64,000 nucleotides of DNA, taken from NCBI RefSeq assembly GCF_963678635.1, contig NC_087068.1, forward strand, positions 15,692,027-15,756,026, read 5' to 3'. Under the pieces are notes generated by a model. It was not told the DNA's origin. It ran no database searches and saw only the letters and a program-made list of their open reading frames with translations. This document shows, one piece after another, positions 45,297-55,430 of the stretch. How positions within the stretch are numbered: the stretch's first letter is position 1; every line of letters begins with the position of its first letter. The translations under genes were made by a program, and so were the position numbers. The DNA is from Symsagittifera roscoffensis. Its lineage: Eukaryota > Xenacoelomorpha > Acoela > Convolutidae.

Positions 45297-45639
45297 GACC
45301 GGTTTTTTAGCAGAATCAAAAACAATTAAACAGTCAGAACGCTATACTCAAACGCGGCATTGGCCAGCAGAATATGCTTGATCCGTTGCGCTTACATCGG
45401 ACACGAGAGGATTACTGCGCGTGAATCAGTGTTTGCTGTCGTTAAACTAGTTTTTTTCGATTACAACTTTGTCGACAAACCATGAGATAATTGTCTTAGT
45501 TAGGGACGCTCAACCCGAGATTACGTACCATTTTACTTCAGTCAATCAATTATGCGTCAATTTTAGCTTCCTCCACAAAGCTATCACTCAAAGTCTGCTA
45601 AAATACCTAAATTAAACTTTTTATGCTAAAAAACCGGTC
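45297..45639. repeat. Element with 16-bp perfect inverted repeats
   Basis: GACCGGTTTTTTAGCA at 45297-45312 and its exact reverse complement at 45624-45639. The ~345-base interval has no coding frame. No target duplication is evident, so the real ends may be elsewhere. A related block (AAACCGGTTTTTTAGC) occurs at about 51266. Confidence 0.45.
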
Positions 45640-46044
45640 AAATTTTTACCGCTTGCGTAGCTAGTTCTCGAAGCACTTTTCGCTAGCTGTCGGTAACGCT
45701 ATGACGGTTACACCTCTGATCTTCGAGCATTTTTCATGCTTTTTAAAAATTCTCAATTAAATTTGGCTCAAAAATTACCACTGTTGCAATGATTTTTCAG
45801 ATAAATGAAAGCAGCGATATTCTGATGATGTATTTTATGAAAAATATGCAAAATAAGCCAAAACAAGCAACTCAGAAAATAACAAACAAACTTAGCCCAC
45901 TGACAGTTCGAAAAGAGTAATGAACGCAAATAAACAGAAAAAAAAATACTGAATTTGTTGAAAAATCTCAACTTTCGAATTTCAAAGAAAAAAATAGATG
46001 CCCATTAAGCTCTTTCAATTTCTAGAACAATTTTGGCACTTTTC

Positions 46045-46330
46045 TGACACAGAAGCGAAGCTGCGCTTCGCAAACACTTGCGAGAACACGCCCAAAAAGC
46101 AGCTCTATCAAATGAGAAAAAGTTGAAATAAGCCTCGAATTTGCAAAAACTCGAGGCTTAGCAAAAACTCGATTTAGCAAAAATCTGCGACCTAGCAAAT
46201 TTGAGTCTCACGCACTAACCATTCAGCCAGGGATGCTTAAAATCCCCAAAAACTGGCCATCAAAAACGCAGCTACATATGTTAATAATCTGCCAATTCGA
46301 TGCAGCCCAAGTAGCACCAAATACCAAGAA
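46045..46330 (-). repeat. Composite SINE family S copy (partial)
   Basis: GAAGCGAAGCTGCGCTTCGC, CACTTGCGAGAACACGCCC, AAAGCAGCTCTATCAAATG, AAGCCTCGAATTTGC, then GAGTCTCACGCACTAACC/ATTCAGCCAGGGAT, the reversed tRNA-like core. GCCAATTCGATGCAGC at about 46290 recurs at about 46586. Confidence 0.55.
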
Positions 46331-47134
46331 CCACAATTTTGCATGTATTAAATCGCAAATCATAAGCCAAATTATGTATAAATTATGCATTTCAAAAACT
46401 TGCTTTAGACATATTGAGTTAGAAGATTTCTGAAATCGAGATTTTATTATTGTTATGTTGTTTGAAACAAATAGCTTTCTTCGGTTAACTTGATGAATTT
46501 TAAATGCATCAACTGTGTAAACATATAACTATTCGAATGTCAAAGCACATGTTATCAAAAAGCTGTATAGGTGCAACGATGTATTGCCAATTCGATGCAG
46601 CAGATATTGTTGCTTTAAGTAGCAACAATATACATTTGCGACTTAGGTTCGTATTTTGCTTCGCAAGTGTAATAACATTGAACTAACTTGAGAAAACTGG
46701 ATCAATAGGTAAAATTTTTATTTCGCTGGAAAGCTAACAATTAAAATCCAATTTCGAAAACAAAAATCGTTCACGTTTTTTCGCGCCATTTCCACGTTCG
46801 TATTTGGAGTGCTATTTAGGTAACTTTTAGCAGATTAATTTCAATTGAACTCAAAAAGTGCATATATACCTAATTCCATTCATAAATGCATTAATATAAA
46901 TGCACATCTGTAGTTATTAGAGCATTCAAGACTTTTTCCTGAAAAAAAATACAAAAAAAAACCAAGACCTTTATAAGAGTCATCACTACGTCCATTACTC
47001 TTAACAAGATAATGATAAATCAACTATAAATTATATTGCACTGAAACTTCCACCAATTTAGAAGAACTGATCTTGCGACTCAGCACTTAAAAATTAAGCG
47101 AACATTTTAAGACTGCCAAAAAAAAATTATTTCT

Positions 47135-47485
47135 ATGAAATTTTTGCATACTCATGTGACAAAAAAATGGAAAAAAGTCAAACAAAAAGTGATTCAACTT
47201 AATTCTACTCAAACGTCATACTTGCCTCAATTTAATTTTTGTTTGGAGCATGGATTCTTATGTGAAGCACTACTTCCACGTGCAATTGGCACAGCCAAAA
47301 AAATGTTCTCAAATAGAAGCTACCAAATGATTCGACTAGGGAAAAATCTTTCGAAAGGCAATGACTTCGCCGATATCAGAAATTCAATCCCGACATTTCG
47401 CAAAGCAGCCTGGTACTTAAGCGTATATGCCCACGCTAAATTCATGAAGCCATATTTAGATCAAAATTTGAGTCCTAATTTGTAA
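47135..47485 (+). other. Open frame of 116 codons, unidentified
   Basis: The second half (about 47220-47485) has protein-like, mildly basic composition (CLEHGFLCEALLPRAIGTAK...FRKAAWYLSVYAHAKFMKPY) and slightly higher GC than its surroundings. The first 25 codons are Lys-rich and could be chance. No domain, splice partner or promoter is seen. It could be a small gene or the last exon of one. Confidence 0.3.
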
Positions 47486-48377
47486 TTTTTTGACTTTGTA
47501 CGGAAACGTGGATACCAGTATAACACAGTCACGCTTACAGTCCGCTCGCCGAAATAAAATACCCTATACTGACCCAACCCAAATGGACAAGATTCAAACG
47601 ACCAAAAATGAGAAAAAAAAATATCACAGGGCAATTTATTTATATATTTAACAAGCCAACCAACACTGAGTTGGAAAAGTATTAATGAACTCAGTGGACC
47701 AGAAAAAACCTATTTTCACGATCCATATTTGTTTCCTGATTTGAATTGAATTTGAAAAAAGTCAAATTGCCAAAATAAAAAAACAGCTTCAACAATCTTC
47801 AGATAGTTTCCTGAAGGAAAACCTTTAATAACCCAGACGAACTAAATTAGTGAAAATTTACAGTATTCATTAATAGTAAGAATTGGTCAAAAACCATTTG
47901 AAAATAACATAGGGTAGAAAGCAACTAACGTGAATCATGTCTGCTACCTGCAAATCGAATTTTTATCTTTGAATCGCAGTAAAAGAGGCTGCCTAATTAA
48001 GTAAATCTAGCCTAACTGTCCGCTTTTGCAGAAGACTTCTCAGTTAAGATTTCTTGAATTTATTTCTATTGCAATAACCAATATTCAAACTTAGCATCAA
48101 ATTGCATCATTGAATCCAATATAATCAAAGCTCATTTTTTCAATTGGAAAAAACAACAAATTTATAACTCAAACTACTTTCAAGCTTCTTCAAAAACTTG
48201 GACTTCGATGCCTACGATTATTTGCCCGATCAACGTTTATAGCTTTCAACAAAAGTCTCAATCAGTTTCTGCCATTTTTTTTTTTATTATTTCAAGATCT
48301 GACATATCTTGAGCTTAAAAGTTGTGTGAATTACAACAAACTAGGGATCAACTTGATTCAATCAATTAACCAGTTGC

Positions 48378-48554
48378 TTATCGGGATTTGCCCTGTTGTT
48401 TGGGCTTCTGAGGATTCTGGATTTTCTGTTGCTTCTTAGCCGGCTTCGGTTGAGTTGCTTTCACTTGAGCCTTTTCGACCTTGTTCTTTTCGGCTACTTC
48501 TCGTTTCTTCGCTTTCAGCGCTCTAATCGCTGCCTCCTGTTTCGCTTTTCTCAC
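48378..48554 (-). CDS. RPL24: eL24 coding exon 2
   Basis: The basic C-terminal helix and tail, stop TAA at 48378-48380. GC content is above the flanking intron, as expected for coding sequence. Confidence 0.9.
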   Translation of the reverse strand: MRKAKQEAAIRALKAKKREVAEKNKVEKAQVKATQPKPAKKQQKIQNPQKPKQQGKSR

Positions 48555-50636
48555 CTAAAAAAACCAAAGCATATTTAAAATAAAATATGAATAAAATTTA
48601 GAAACCCGATCCTTTCAAGTAATACTCATGATATGATATTCACTGATATAAACACATCAGTGGATTTCAACTTACCGGATACCGGAAACTAACTACTTTT
48701 CGATATCCTAAGCATGTCAAGAGCGCCAGTCAATCATATTTAAGCCAAGTAGCACTTTAAGCCAAGTTGAAAAAATATTCAAATAAAGAAAAAACTCATT
48801 TTTAAAAAGAAATATTTCATGGTTGTTCCGTCCATTGAAAATGAGGAGGAGCTTTGTACTCGTGTGTTTTAGTTTTTTCTTTTTTTCCCGACTATTGAAA
48901 ATGGGGAGGAACTTTGTATTCGGGTGTGTTTTAGTTCTTCTTTTTTTGGTTCCACGAGAAATCAAAATTCCCAAATAAACATCGGAATGGGTCGAGTGTT
49001 ATGTCATATTAAAGCCTTTTCAAACGTGATTCGAACGATATTTAAAAATTTCAAAAAAATTGTCATAGTGCCGAGAAAAACCGATTTGTAATTTTTAATT
49101 TTTAAAATTCGAGCGCATAAAGCGAGCGAGCAGGCTTATATGGCTTATTTATGCCTAATTTAAGCCGGGAAATCTGAGTTTTTGGCACCATTTTGGGAAT
49201 CAAACGCTTCAAAAAAGAAAAAAAAGTTTTTTAGATTTATTGCTAGTCAGTTTTCTTCAAAAACTATTGTCCAATTTCCTTATTTTACTACGAATGTCGA
49301 ACATATCTAATTCAAGAGCAATTGAATTAGATGTGAAAAACAAGATGAACAATAATAACTATTGCTGAACTTGCGTAAAAATTATAGTAGAACTGAATTT
49401 TGTAACATCAATTTGGGGTTGAGTGTCACAAATTTTGAGGCGAAATTGGCCTAAAAATTGAAAAGCAATTATTTTGACAGACATTTTTGGTATTGGAATC
49501 ACGACCAATAGTGCTATATGATAACACACTTGAATCCCAACAATCTTTTTCTTGAGGTCACCAAAGTCAGCGAGAACAAAAACACCCTGCGCCATAGTTC
49601 TTTCTCATTTCGTATATGGACGGAACAATAACATTCTCACACAGAGAACACGACAAAAAGCAGCTCTATTGAAAGATATAAGTAGAAGCAGAAATAAGCC
49701 TCGAATTAGTAAAATCTCGATCTGCGCGGATTCGATCTGCGACCTGGATATGATGAGTCTCACGCACTAATCACTCAGCCAAGGACTTTAAATAAACCAC
49801 AAACTCTGTCCACAAATAAAGCAGAGAACAGATGCTATTAAATTTCCTCAATGCTACAGATCGTGATTATAGCAAAAAAGCCACCAAGTAAGTGAACAAT
49901 TTTATTGAACACTTTTATTTGCGACTTAGGTAAAACAAAATAAGGTTCGTACAAACACCTTACACTCGCAAGCTGGCTAGTGTAAAAAAGCTAATAATTG
50001 AAATTGCAAGCAAAAACAAAGAGTAAACGTACTCTGTGCAAGGTTTATTAATGACATTTTTTGTAAAAATTCTCTCCAAGTGCCCTGGCGTTGAACAATA
50101 TTCTCACATATTGACGCTCCGCGCTGTCATGCACCAGGTAGTTTCATAAAAAGTTCATATAAACGCATACTTTAGGCTTTCGAAAAATAATAGTTCATTT
50201 TTTTCATTTTTTAATCTTAGCCGTTTTTGAAGCAGGATTCTGAATGATCAATTAAAAAGCAACAAGAAAATGTATGTGTTGTTTGGAAATCCGGTAAGTA
50301 AAATTTGGCCCAAACATCATTTCAAAACATAACCTCTGGCTTCTCGTTTTTCTTCTTGAGCAGTTCGTCCATCGTGATTCCCGCGATTCCTCTCGTCAGT
50401 ACCGACGACTTCACAACTATTTTCTTGGCCTTCTTGGTATCCTTCTGCTGCTTCTCTCGCTTCCGTCTGTAAACTGCACCCCATCGGAACAACCGAGGAT
50501 TTCTCTTTAGTTTGAAGTGAGTCTCGCATTTTTTGTTGAGAAAGTATGCAATTTTTCCATCTGTTCTGGCGTATTTCTTGCCCTTACCGGCAGGTATTTT
50601 TAGCAAACTAAAAGTACAGGCTTCCTGCTTAACCAT
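48378..50636 (-). CDS. RPL24: 60S ribosomal protein eL24 (RPL24), two coding exons
   Basis: Exons 50636-50334 (101 codons) and 48554-48378 (58 codons plus TAA) join in phase 0 to give 159 residues; human RPL24 has 157. Exon 1 shows the family core: CTFSLLKIPAGKGKKYARTDGK, FLNKKCE, KRNPRLFRWGAVYRRKREK, RGIAGITMDELLKKKNEKPE. Exon 2 continues VRKAKQEAAIRALKAKKREVAEK and ends in a Lys/Gln/Pro-rich tail. It is a component of the large ribosomal subunit that contacts the small subunit. The donor is GAG|GTTATG and the acceptor TTTTTTTAG|GTGAGA. An acceptor TTTTCAG sits just 5' of the start (50642-50643), suggesting a 5' UTR intron, common for ribosomal protein genes. The paired Cys of the zinc-binding type seen in some eL24 (CxxC) is not present in the first exon. 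Confidence 0.93.
48822..49140 (-). repeat. Dispersed repeat family B, copy 4 (reverse)
   Basis: Read on the minus strand it gives CTCGCTCGCTTTATGCGCTC, ATCGGTTTTTCTCGGCAC, the ATCGTTCGAATCACG block and CCATTTTCAATGGACGGAAC. The end block is present twice: CATTGAAAATGAGGAGGAGC at about 48832 and TATTGAAAATGGGGAGGAAC at about 48893, a local duplication. Confidence 0.65.
49630..49950 (-). repeat. Composite SINE family S copy with tRNA-like core
   Basis: The minus strand of 49722-49786 reads TTGGCTGAGTGATTAGTGCG (A-box-like), GAGACTCATCATATCC (anticodon-like) and GGTCGCAGATCGAATCCGCG (B-box-like), close to a real tRNA. Shared flanks: AAAGCAGCTCTATTGAAAG, AAGCCTCGAATTAGTAAAA, CACAAATAAAGCAGAGAAC, GATGCTATTAAATTTCC, AAGCCACCAAGTAAGTG, CACTTTTATTTGCGACTTAG. 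Confidence 0.7.
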
Positions 50637-50641
50637 TGTTC
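50334..50641 (-). CDS. RPL24: eL24 coding exon 1
   Basis: From the probable acceptor ATTTTCAG|GAACAATGG through codon 101. The coding part is 50334-50636 and carries the conserved eL24 core. Confidence 0.9.
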
Positions 50642-50872
50642 CTGAAAATTAAACACGTGAAATAAGCTCTTATTTTTCCACGCTGTTTATTGAGTTAATA
50701 GTAACAATGCAGCGCATGAAATCCCCTCAAAAGAGAATTATTTTTCAAAAAGTAAAAATTAGTTAAGGACAATATCTTGAAATAAGTTTGAAATCCTGTC
50801 AGATGACTCGTTTCATTGTTCACTTACTACATTTTCATCTCAAATTAAACTTTTTCCCGAAGTCCTATTTGT

Positions 50873-52212
50873 TCAGACATCTGCAGGTAAAAACAACACA
50901 AAAGTATTAATTAACTACAGATTCAGTTATGTTTAGAACAAAATTTTAGTATCTTTACCGACGTGACCTTCCAGGGAGAAATCGGCAACGTCATTTATCT
51001 TCTTTTTATATAGGTCTGCAAACAAATAAAATTCAGAGATATCTTTAAAACAATTTTTTTTTGCTCATTTTTTGATGTTTTGGGCGGGGCTGCACGAATT
51101 GAACTGCAACGTAAACTAATAATTCAATTTCAGACATTTTTTTTATCGACATCCAGAAATTTTTTTCGAATTTTTCATTGGTTTTTCTCGGCCCAACCTG
51201 ACGGTTATTTGTAAATTACATTCCATCATTTTAATAATTTTCGTGCGAAGGTTTTAGCGGTCAAAAACCGGTTTTTTAGCTCTATTTAGCGGAATCAACG
51301 GTAGCAATAAAATGACTTCTTCAAAAAGTGAAATCTTAAAATTTTTCGTCTTTATTATTAATTTTGCAAATTGCTAAACGAGGCCATTATTAATGTTCCA
51401 AATTAACTTTTAGTTCTTCTCCTCAAATTATGCACAAAAAGACGAAGTTGAAAATTAACTGTGGTCGAAACTTCCTGTAATACTTATTAGCCGTTAGCTT
51501 TCCAGTAACCTTTTAAATGAGAGCAGATGCCAGCGACCTTCTGAAGGAGAGGCGGAGACCAACCGATCTTTAGGATGAGAGAAGGGCACCTCAATACGGC
51601 TCTCATTTCGAAAACGAATTCCGCTTTCGACTTGTACCTATCGGTGCTTCTTTTTCGCATCATCTTTCCAATTCCTTGAATTATCTTAATAAACTTTTCA
51701 AGAAGCAATTAGAAAACTTTTTGAAAGTAAAGATTTCATTTAGCATTCTGGTTAAATTTTTTATAAGCGAAAAGTGTACTGTCACGGGACCAAGAAAATG
51801 CATCTTATTATTTTCAGCCGAGCAAATGATGGAATAATTGCTTCACCTTTCCCACATTTTCTCCTCAACAATTCAAGATACAGGGATGAAGCTTAGATGG
51901 CTGATGGATCTAGTCACGGGAATTTGATTGAATTAAAATTTGAACAACTTTGTTTTGAGGAGTTTATTTAACCACTTAATCATAACTCATAAGAGAAGTG
52001 TTCTTGTTGTTGAAACATCCATGTAATTAGCTAAAAAGTGTTAATGAATGGATTCAAAAATTCTTCGTTTTTCATGTCTGAATTATATTTCCAACGACTG
52101 ACGAAGCTGGCGTTTTCCAAAATAAGATTTTTCAACTTTTTTCTCAGATCCTTTCCAAAAGCTTCGAAAGTGATATTTTCAACTTTGCATCTTAAATAGT
52201 TGCTGAGACAAG
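50873..52212 (-). CDS. Probable multi-exon gene, unidentified product (3' part)
   Basis: Four candidate exons join in frame: 52212-52103, 51693-51510, 51015-50959 and 50880-50873. The second encodes a helical, basic stretch (IIQGIGKMMRKRSTDRYKSK..FVFEMRAVLRCPSLILKIGW..LLQKVAGICSHLK), the third DLYKKKINDVADFSLEGHV, and the last adds DV and a stop. Splice sites: TTTGTTTGCAG|ACC, AAAG|GTTACT, GTCG|GTAAAG, CCTGCAG|ATG, with matching phases. The first exon (CLSNYLRCKVENITFEAFGK...) has acceptor CATTTTTAG and donor GTCAGT and joins with consistent phase, but is less sure. Coding exons are GC-richer than the gaps between them. I recognise no family. It lies just upstream of eL24 on the same strand, with about 230 bases between. 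Alternatives: a pseudogene or chance open frames; phase agreement argues against the latter. Confidence 0.4.
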
Positions 52213-52639
52213 CTAAAAATGTCAAAAACGTGAAGAAAAATATTCGTTTATTAGCAATCTTGATTACAAGAAGTTGTTTAAAACAAAAAAAAACTTCTTT
52301 TTTCCATGACTTTAACATAAAAGAACGAGATAATTTGGAACTGAGCTTACCACATTAACTTAACTGAACTTTTAAAGGTTCCATTTCTATTTATAACCTT
52401 TTGAAGTTGTACAAATGACGCGATTGAAATACCTTTTTGCAGCCGACCAAAAAAAAAACAATTTTTATGAGGTCTCCAAATTAACAATCAAGTCGTTGAA
52501 ACCAGCAAATCATTTTCTTTTCAGAGATGGCGCAAACTACTTGCTCTCGGTTAATAAAATTTGATCAATGAGCTTTTAAAATGTGTCCTAAATTTCATTG
52601 AAAACATGCATTGTAGTTACTGAAATAGAAAATTTGCTT

Positions 52640-52975
52640 TTAACTTTGGATGCAAAAGCAACAATCATGTCCGTAGTACTTCGAGGAAGAGGCGACGGCT
52701 CCGCCTGTTATTGCTTTAGCCAAGGTCAGGTTTGGCTCGTCCGTCTCAAGGTCTAGGAATTTCGCGACATCCTTCGGCTGAAGCCACAGGTCTGCAGGGA
52801 TAAGTGGGGAGGGGCTTCGAGGACAATTGAAAAGGTGGAAAGTAGTGCGGGGTGCAAGGAAGCATTTTGGGCATAGATGGGAAAGGGAGCTGTCTAGTAG
52901 GGATATGTACGTGTTTAAAAGCCGGCTATAGCCAAATCGTAGTTTGGAGAACTTACATCGGGTATTTCTGGAACG
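52640..52975 (-). pseudogene. 3' end of a non-LTR retrotransposon pol (second LINE family)
   Basis: The minus frame reads KFSKLRFGYSRLLNTYISLL, then LCPKC, HLFNCPRSPSPLIPADLW, then DVAKFLDL, stop at 52640. The order LR.G.SRLLN.Y, CPxC, H.FNCP, LTP.DLW, VA.FL.L is the typical C-terminal zinc-knuckle end of animal I/Jockey-type pol proteins (after the RNase H region). It differs from the LINE at 16-19.7 kb, which lacks this ending. Upstream sequence to about 53270 is GC-richer and may be the decayed preceding part, but has stops and shifts. It is a 5'-truncated dead copy. Confidence 0.7.
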
Positions 52976-53442
52976 GGATTATTCTGAGGGTTCAACTTTG
53001 GGTGGATAAAAATAACCTTAGAGGGTGGAACCTCGGCAAGGATCCAGAAAACTCCTTCACGTGGTGGCTCGCCTCGAAAATTCTGGTAGCAACTTTTTTC
53101 CAAAGGATACCTCCCCTTGTTTTGTCAACGGAATTTATTTGGTCAGTTGCCGCACATTTTTCTTGGCAATTTTTGCACTTTTTCTCAGAAATTCGCTTGC
53201 TGCAGAGGTTTTTGTCAAAATGGGTCTTCATGCTCGTGTGGCACAGCTGGAAAATAAAATTTGGTTGACATAAGAAATATTTACGAACCCCCCCCCCCCC
53301 TCAAAAACTTCTGCTCACGCCAGTGAAACAGTTACAGGGCCAAACATTTCCTTCAGCATAATAATGCTCCTAAAAAGAAACACTATTTTCTTAGAGCCGA
53401 TATATTCTTGCACAGTTGCCAGCTAAATTGCAACCTTTTGGT
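52976..53442. other. GC-rich decayed LINE body and flank
   Basis: Open frames on both strands here (52852-53268 plus, several on minus) are consistent with a degraded pol gene rather than genes. A run of 10 C lies at about 53290-53300. Confidence 0.4.
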
Positions 53443-53449
53443 TATAAAT
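53443..53449 (+). promoter_or_regulatory. TATA box for the secreted-protein exon
   Basis: TATAAAT, 84 bases before the ATG at 53527. Transcription would start about 25-30 bases downstream (near 53472-53480), leaving a 5' UTR of about 50 bases. Confidence 0.5.
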
Positions 53450-53526
53450 GCACGTCTTGTGGCTGATTTCTGACATACAAACGCGAAGAACTTTTACTTC
53501 TTCTTTAAGAGAAAACAGAATTTACA

Positions 53527-53694
53527 ATGAACGCAGATACAACTTGGGTTGCTTTTGTTGCGGTTTTACTCTTCAATTATTCCAGTGCCATTCAACAGTT
53601 AGACCCAAAAGATGTCCCGGCAGTCCATACCATCATTTCCGATATTTGGAAATGTGTTGACCACATTTCTGAGAAGAATTTGGAATGCAGCCCT
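53527..53694 (+). CDS. Secreted protein, first coding exon, unidentified
   Basis: The exon encodes 56 residues. A textbook signal peptide (MNADTTWVAFVAVLLFNYSSA, cleavage after about residue 21) is followed by a mature start IQQLDPKDVPAVHTIISDIW and two cysteines (KCVDH, LECSP). The exon ends at a good donor CCCT|GTAAGC in phase 0. A TATA box lies at a sensible distance upstream. The family is not recognised. The downstream exons should be on the plus strand to the right, but I could not find any that join convincingly before 59.5 kb. Small secreted, Cys-containing and TATA-driven suggests a highly expressed tissue-specific product, which is inference. Confidence 0.55.
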
Positions 53695-54524
53695 GTAAGC
53701 TATTTAGACATGTTTTTTTTTCTCGACACTAACGAAATCCCATTTTATTAATGCAAAAAAATATTACCACTTTTCTTTTACCACAACCAATCCCAAAGCT
53801 ATATTATGTTTTCAAAGAGTAATTTTCAACTTCCTGTTCATGTGTTGAAGGAAGCCATCAAAAATTTCGTGGCCAAAATACGAATCACGATTGACCCCAC
53901 TCCGGGTAGGCCACAATTGACAGAAATAACAGATGTTACAGACAGAAGCACAAACAGCCCAAAACTAAAACTTTGATATAAAAAAGTAACTTTTAAATTG
54001 AAGTATTAGCTAACAATTCTAAGACTGCACTGCGAAAAAAAATCACAAGAAAAGAGCAGAAAACGACGTTTGTTAGGCAGAAAAGTTTACTAAGATCATC
54101 GAAATTTTCTCTCGTGGAAAAGGTATAAACATCAGTTTGGAGCAGCAATTTTTTGAAAACAGCATAGCAAATAACATTTTTCATTCACGAATTTTGAGCT
54201 ATTTGATTCTTCTTCAAAACTAAGAGCAAATATCGGGGGAAGCGGCGTAAAAATTTTCTCCCGGAGTACTACACATTCACCAACGCAAAGCACCTTTTTG
54301 TAATTTTTTATGGCCGCTCGAGTTCAAAAATTTTCTAAAAATGCTGTGATGCGAATAAGGACTAATTTTGACAGGAAGCTTGAGCAGAAATACTCAGTTT
54401 TATTGTCGATTGTCGAAATCTTCCAAAACGTTTTGAAAATGCTTTTTTAAATATTTTCGCAAAAAAATTTGAATATTTCAAATTAACGTAAAGCACAAGT
54501 TTCTAGAATGTGAACTTATTTAGA

Positions 54525-54705
54525 GGCACTTAGCATAGTGGTCAGGTGTTCACTTCAAGATCGTCAGATCGTGTAATCGACCCCATGCCATGGCGAAAAT
54601 AGTGTGTGAGGACGAGCTCTCACTTTACCTCTAGCTTCAGGTCTAGCACAGCCTGACTGATGGCTGCAGTAGTGATACCACCTGAAAGTTAGTCGCAAAA
54701 AAAAC
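54525..54705 (+). repeat. tRNA-derived SINE, different from family S
   Basis: GCACTTAGCATAGTGGTCAG (A-box-like), TTCACTTCAAGATCG (anticodon-arm-like) and GATCGTGTAATCGACCCC (B-box-like) form a decayed tRNA head of about 70 bases. A non-tRNA body follows (TGAGGACGAGCTCTCAC, CTTCAGGTCTAGCACAG, GATGGCTGCAGTAGTGATAC). Only one copy is in the window. Confidence 0.55.
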
Positions 54706-55324
54706 TTAGCTCAACAAAATAATTCAATCTGGAATGCGGGGAAATAAGAGAAACGGACTATGCTTAGACAAGTTAGATAGCCTTTCATAGATCCTCTGCG
54801 AATCCCAGAAACCACAATAAAACAGTTTCAGAATGGAACAATCCAGAAAAGTGTAGATACTTCCTAATTTTTTTCTATTTATTTGCCAATAATGGTCTAT
54901 CTTTGATGAGCCAAGCTTCACATGACTTGCGACGCTGGAATATTGTCAAAAACTCAATTTTTTCAAAACGCTGAAAATGCTTCTTAAAATCTTTTCGCAA
55001 AATTTCTGAGAGTTTCATAAAACTTATGTCTTAAGGAGATAGAGTGGCCTTAAGGAGGTAAAAATCCGCTCCAAGACCGACCACTAACCCGACCAAAAAC
55101 TATCATAATATTTATAATCAAACATTCAAAAAATATTCTGTTTATAAAAGATCCGCAAAGCTCTATTTAAAACGGAACAAAGTTGTAATTTGCATCAAAT
55201 TAAAACACTTAAAGCCATATTTTAAGGTTCATGATTTTTTTTGCCTCAATTGGTCAGCCTTGTTCCGAAGTTGAGGGACTCTCCCAATAATTTTCTCCGC
55301 CAGAAAAAATGCCATTTCTGCTAC

Positions 55325-55430
55325 TTTGGCTGGGTAGCATCTAGACCACACGACGCTGGAAAATAGAGAAACCAGGATCACACGATGCTGGAATAGCATC
55401 TAGAGCACACGACGCTGGAATAAAGAAATC
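55325..55430 (+). repeat. Short tandem repeat
   Basis: About three units of AGCATCTAGACCACACGACG followed by CTGGAAT; the middle unit is shortened (GATCACACGATGCTGGAAT). Confidence 0.6.

Larger units (their letters stand above)
44593..48377. other. Intergenic stretch rich in repeats
   Basis: It holds SINE-type copies (44810-45165, 46045-46330), an inverted-repeat element (45297-45639) and a hairpin (about 46593-46626: ATATTGTTGCT/AGTAGCAACAATAT). A possible eL24 poly(A) signal (AATAAA on the minus strand) is near 48280-48292. Only the low-confidence frame at 47135-47485 looks at all coding. Confidence 0.45.
48555..50333 (-). other. eL24 intron with two repeat insertions
   Basis: It holds a reversed family B copy (48822-49140) and a SINE family S copy (49630-49950). 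Otherwise AT-rich. Confidence 0.6.

Noticed and set aside
52852-53268. 138-codon plus-strand protein
   Set aside because: It overlaps, in antisense, the recognisable LINE pol ending; its Trp/Phe-rich content is what such an antisense frame would give.
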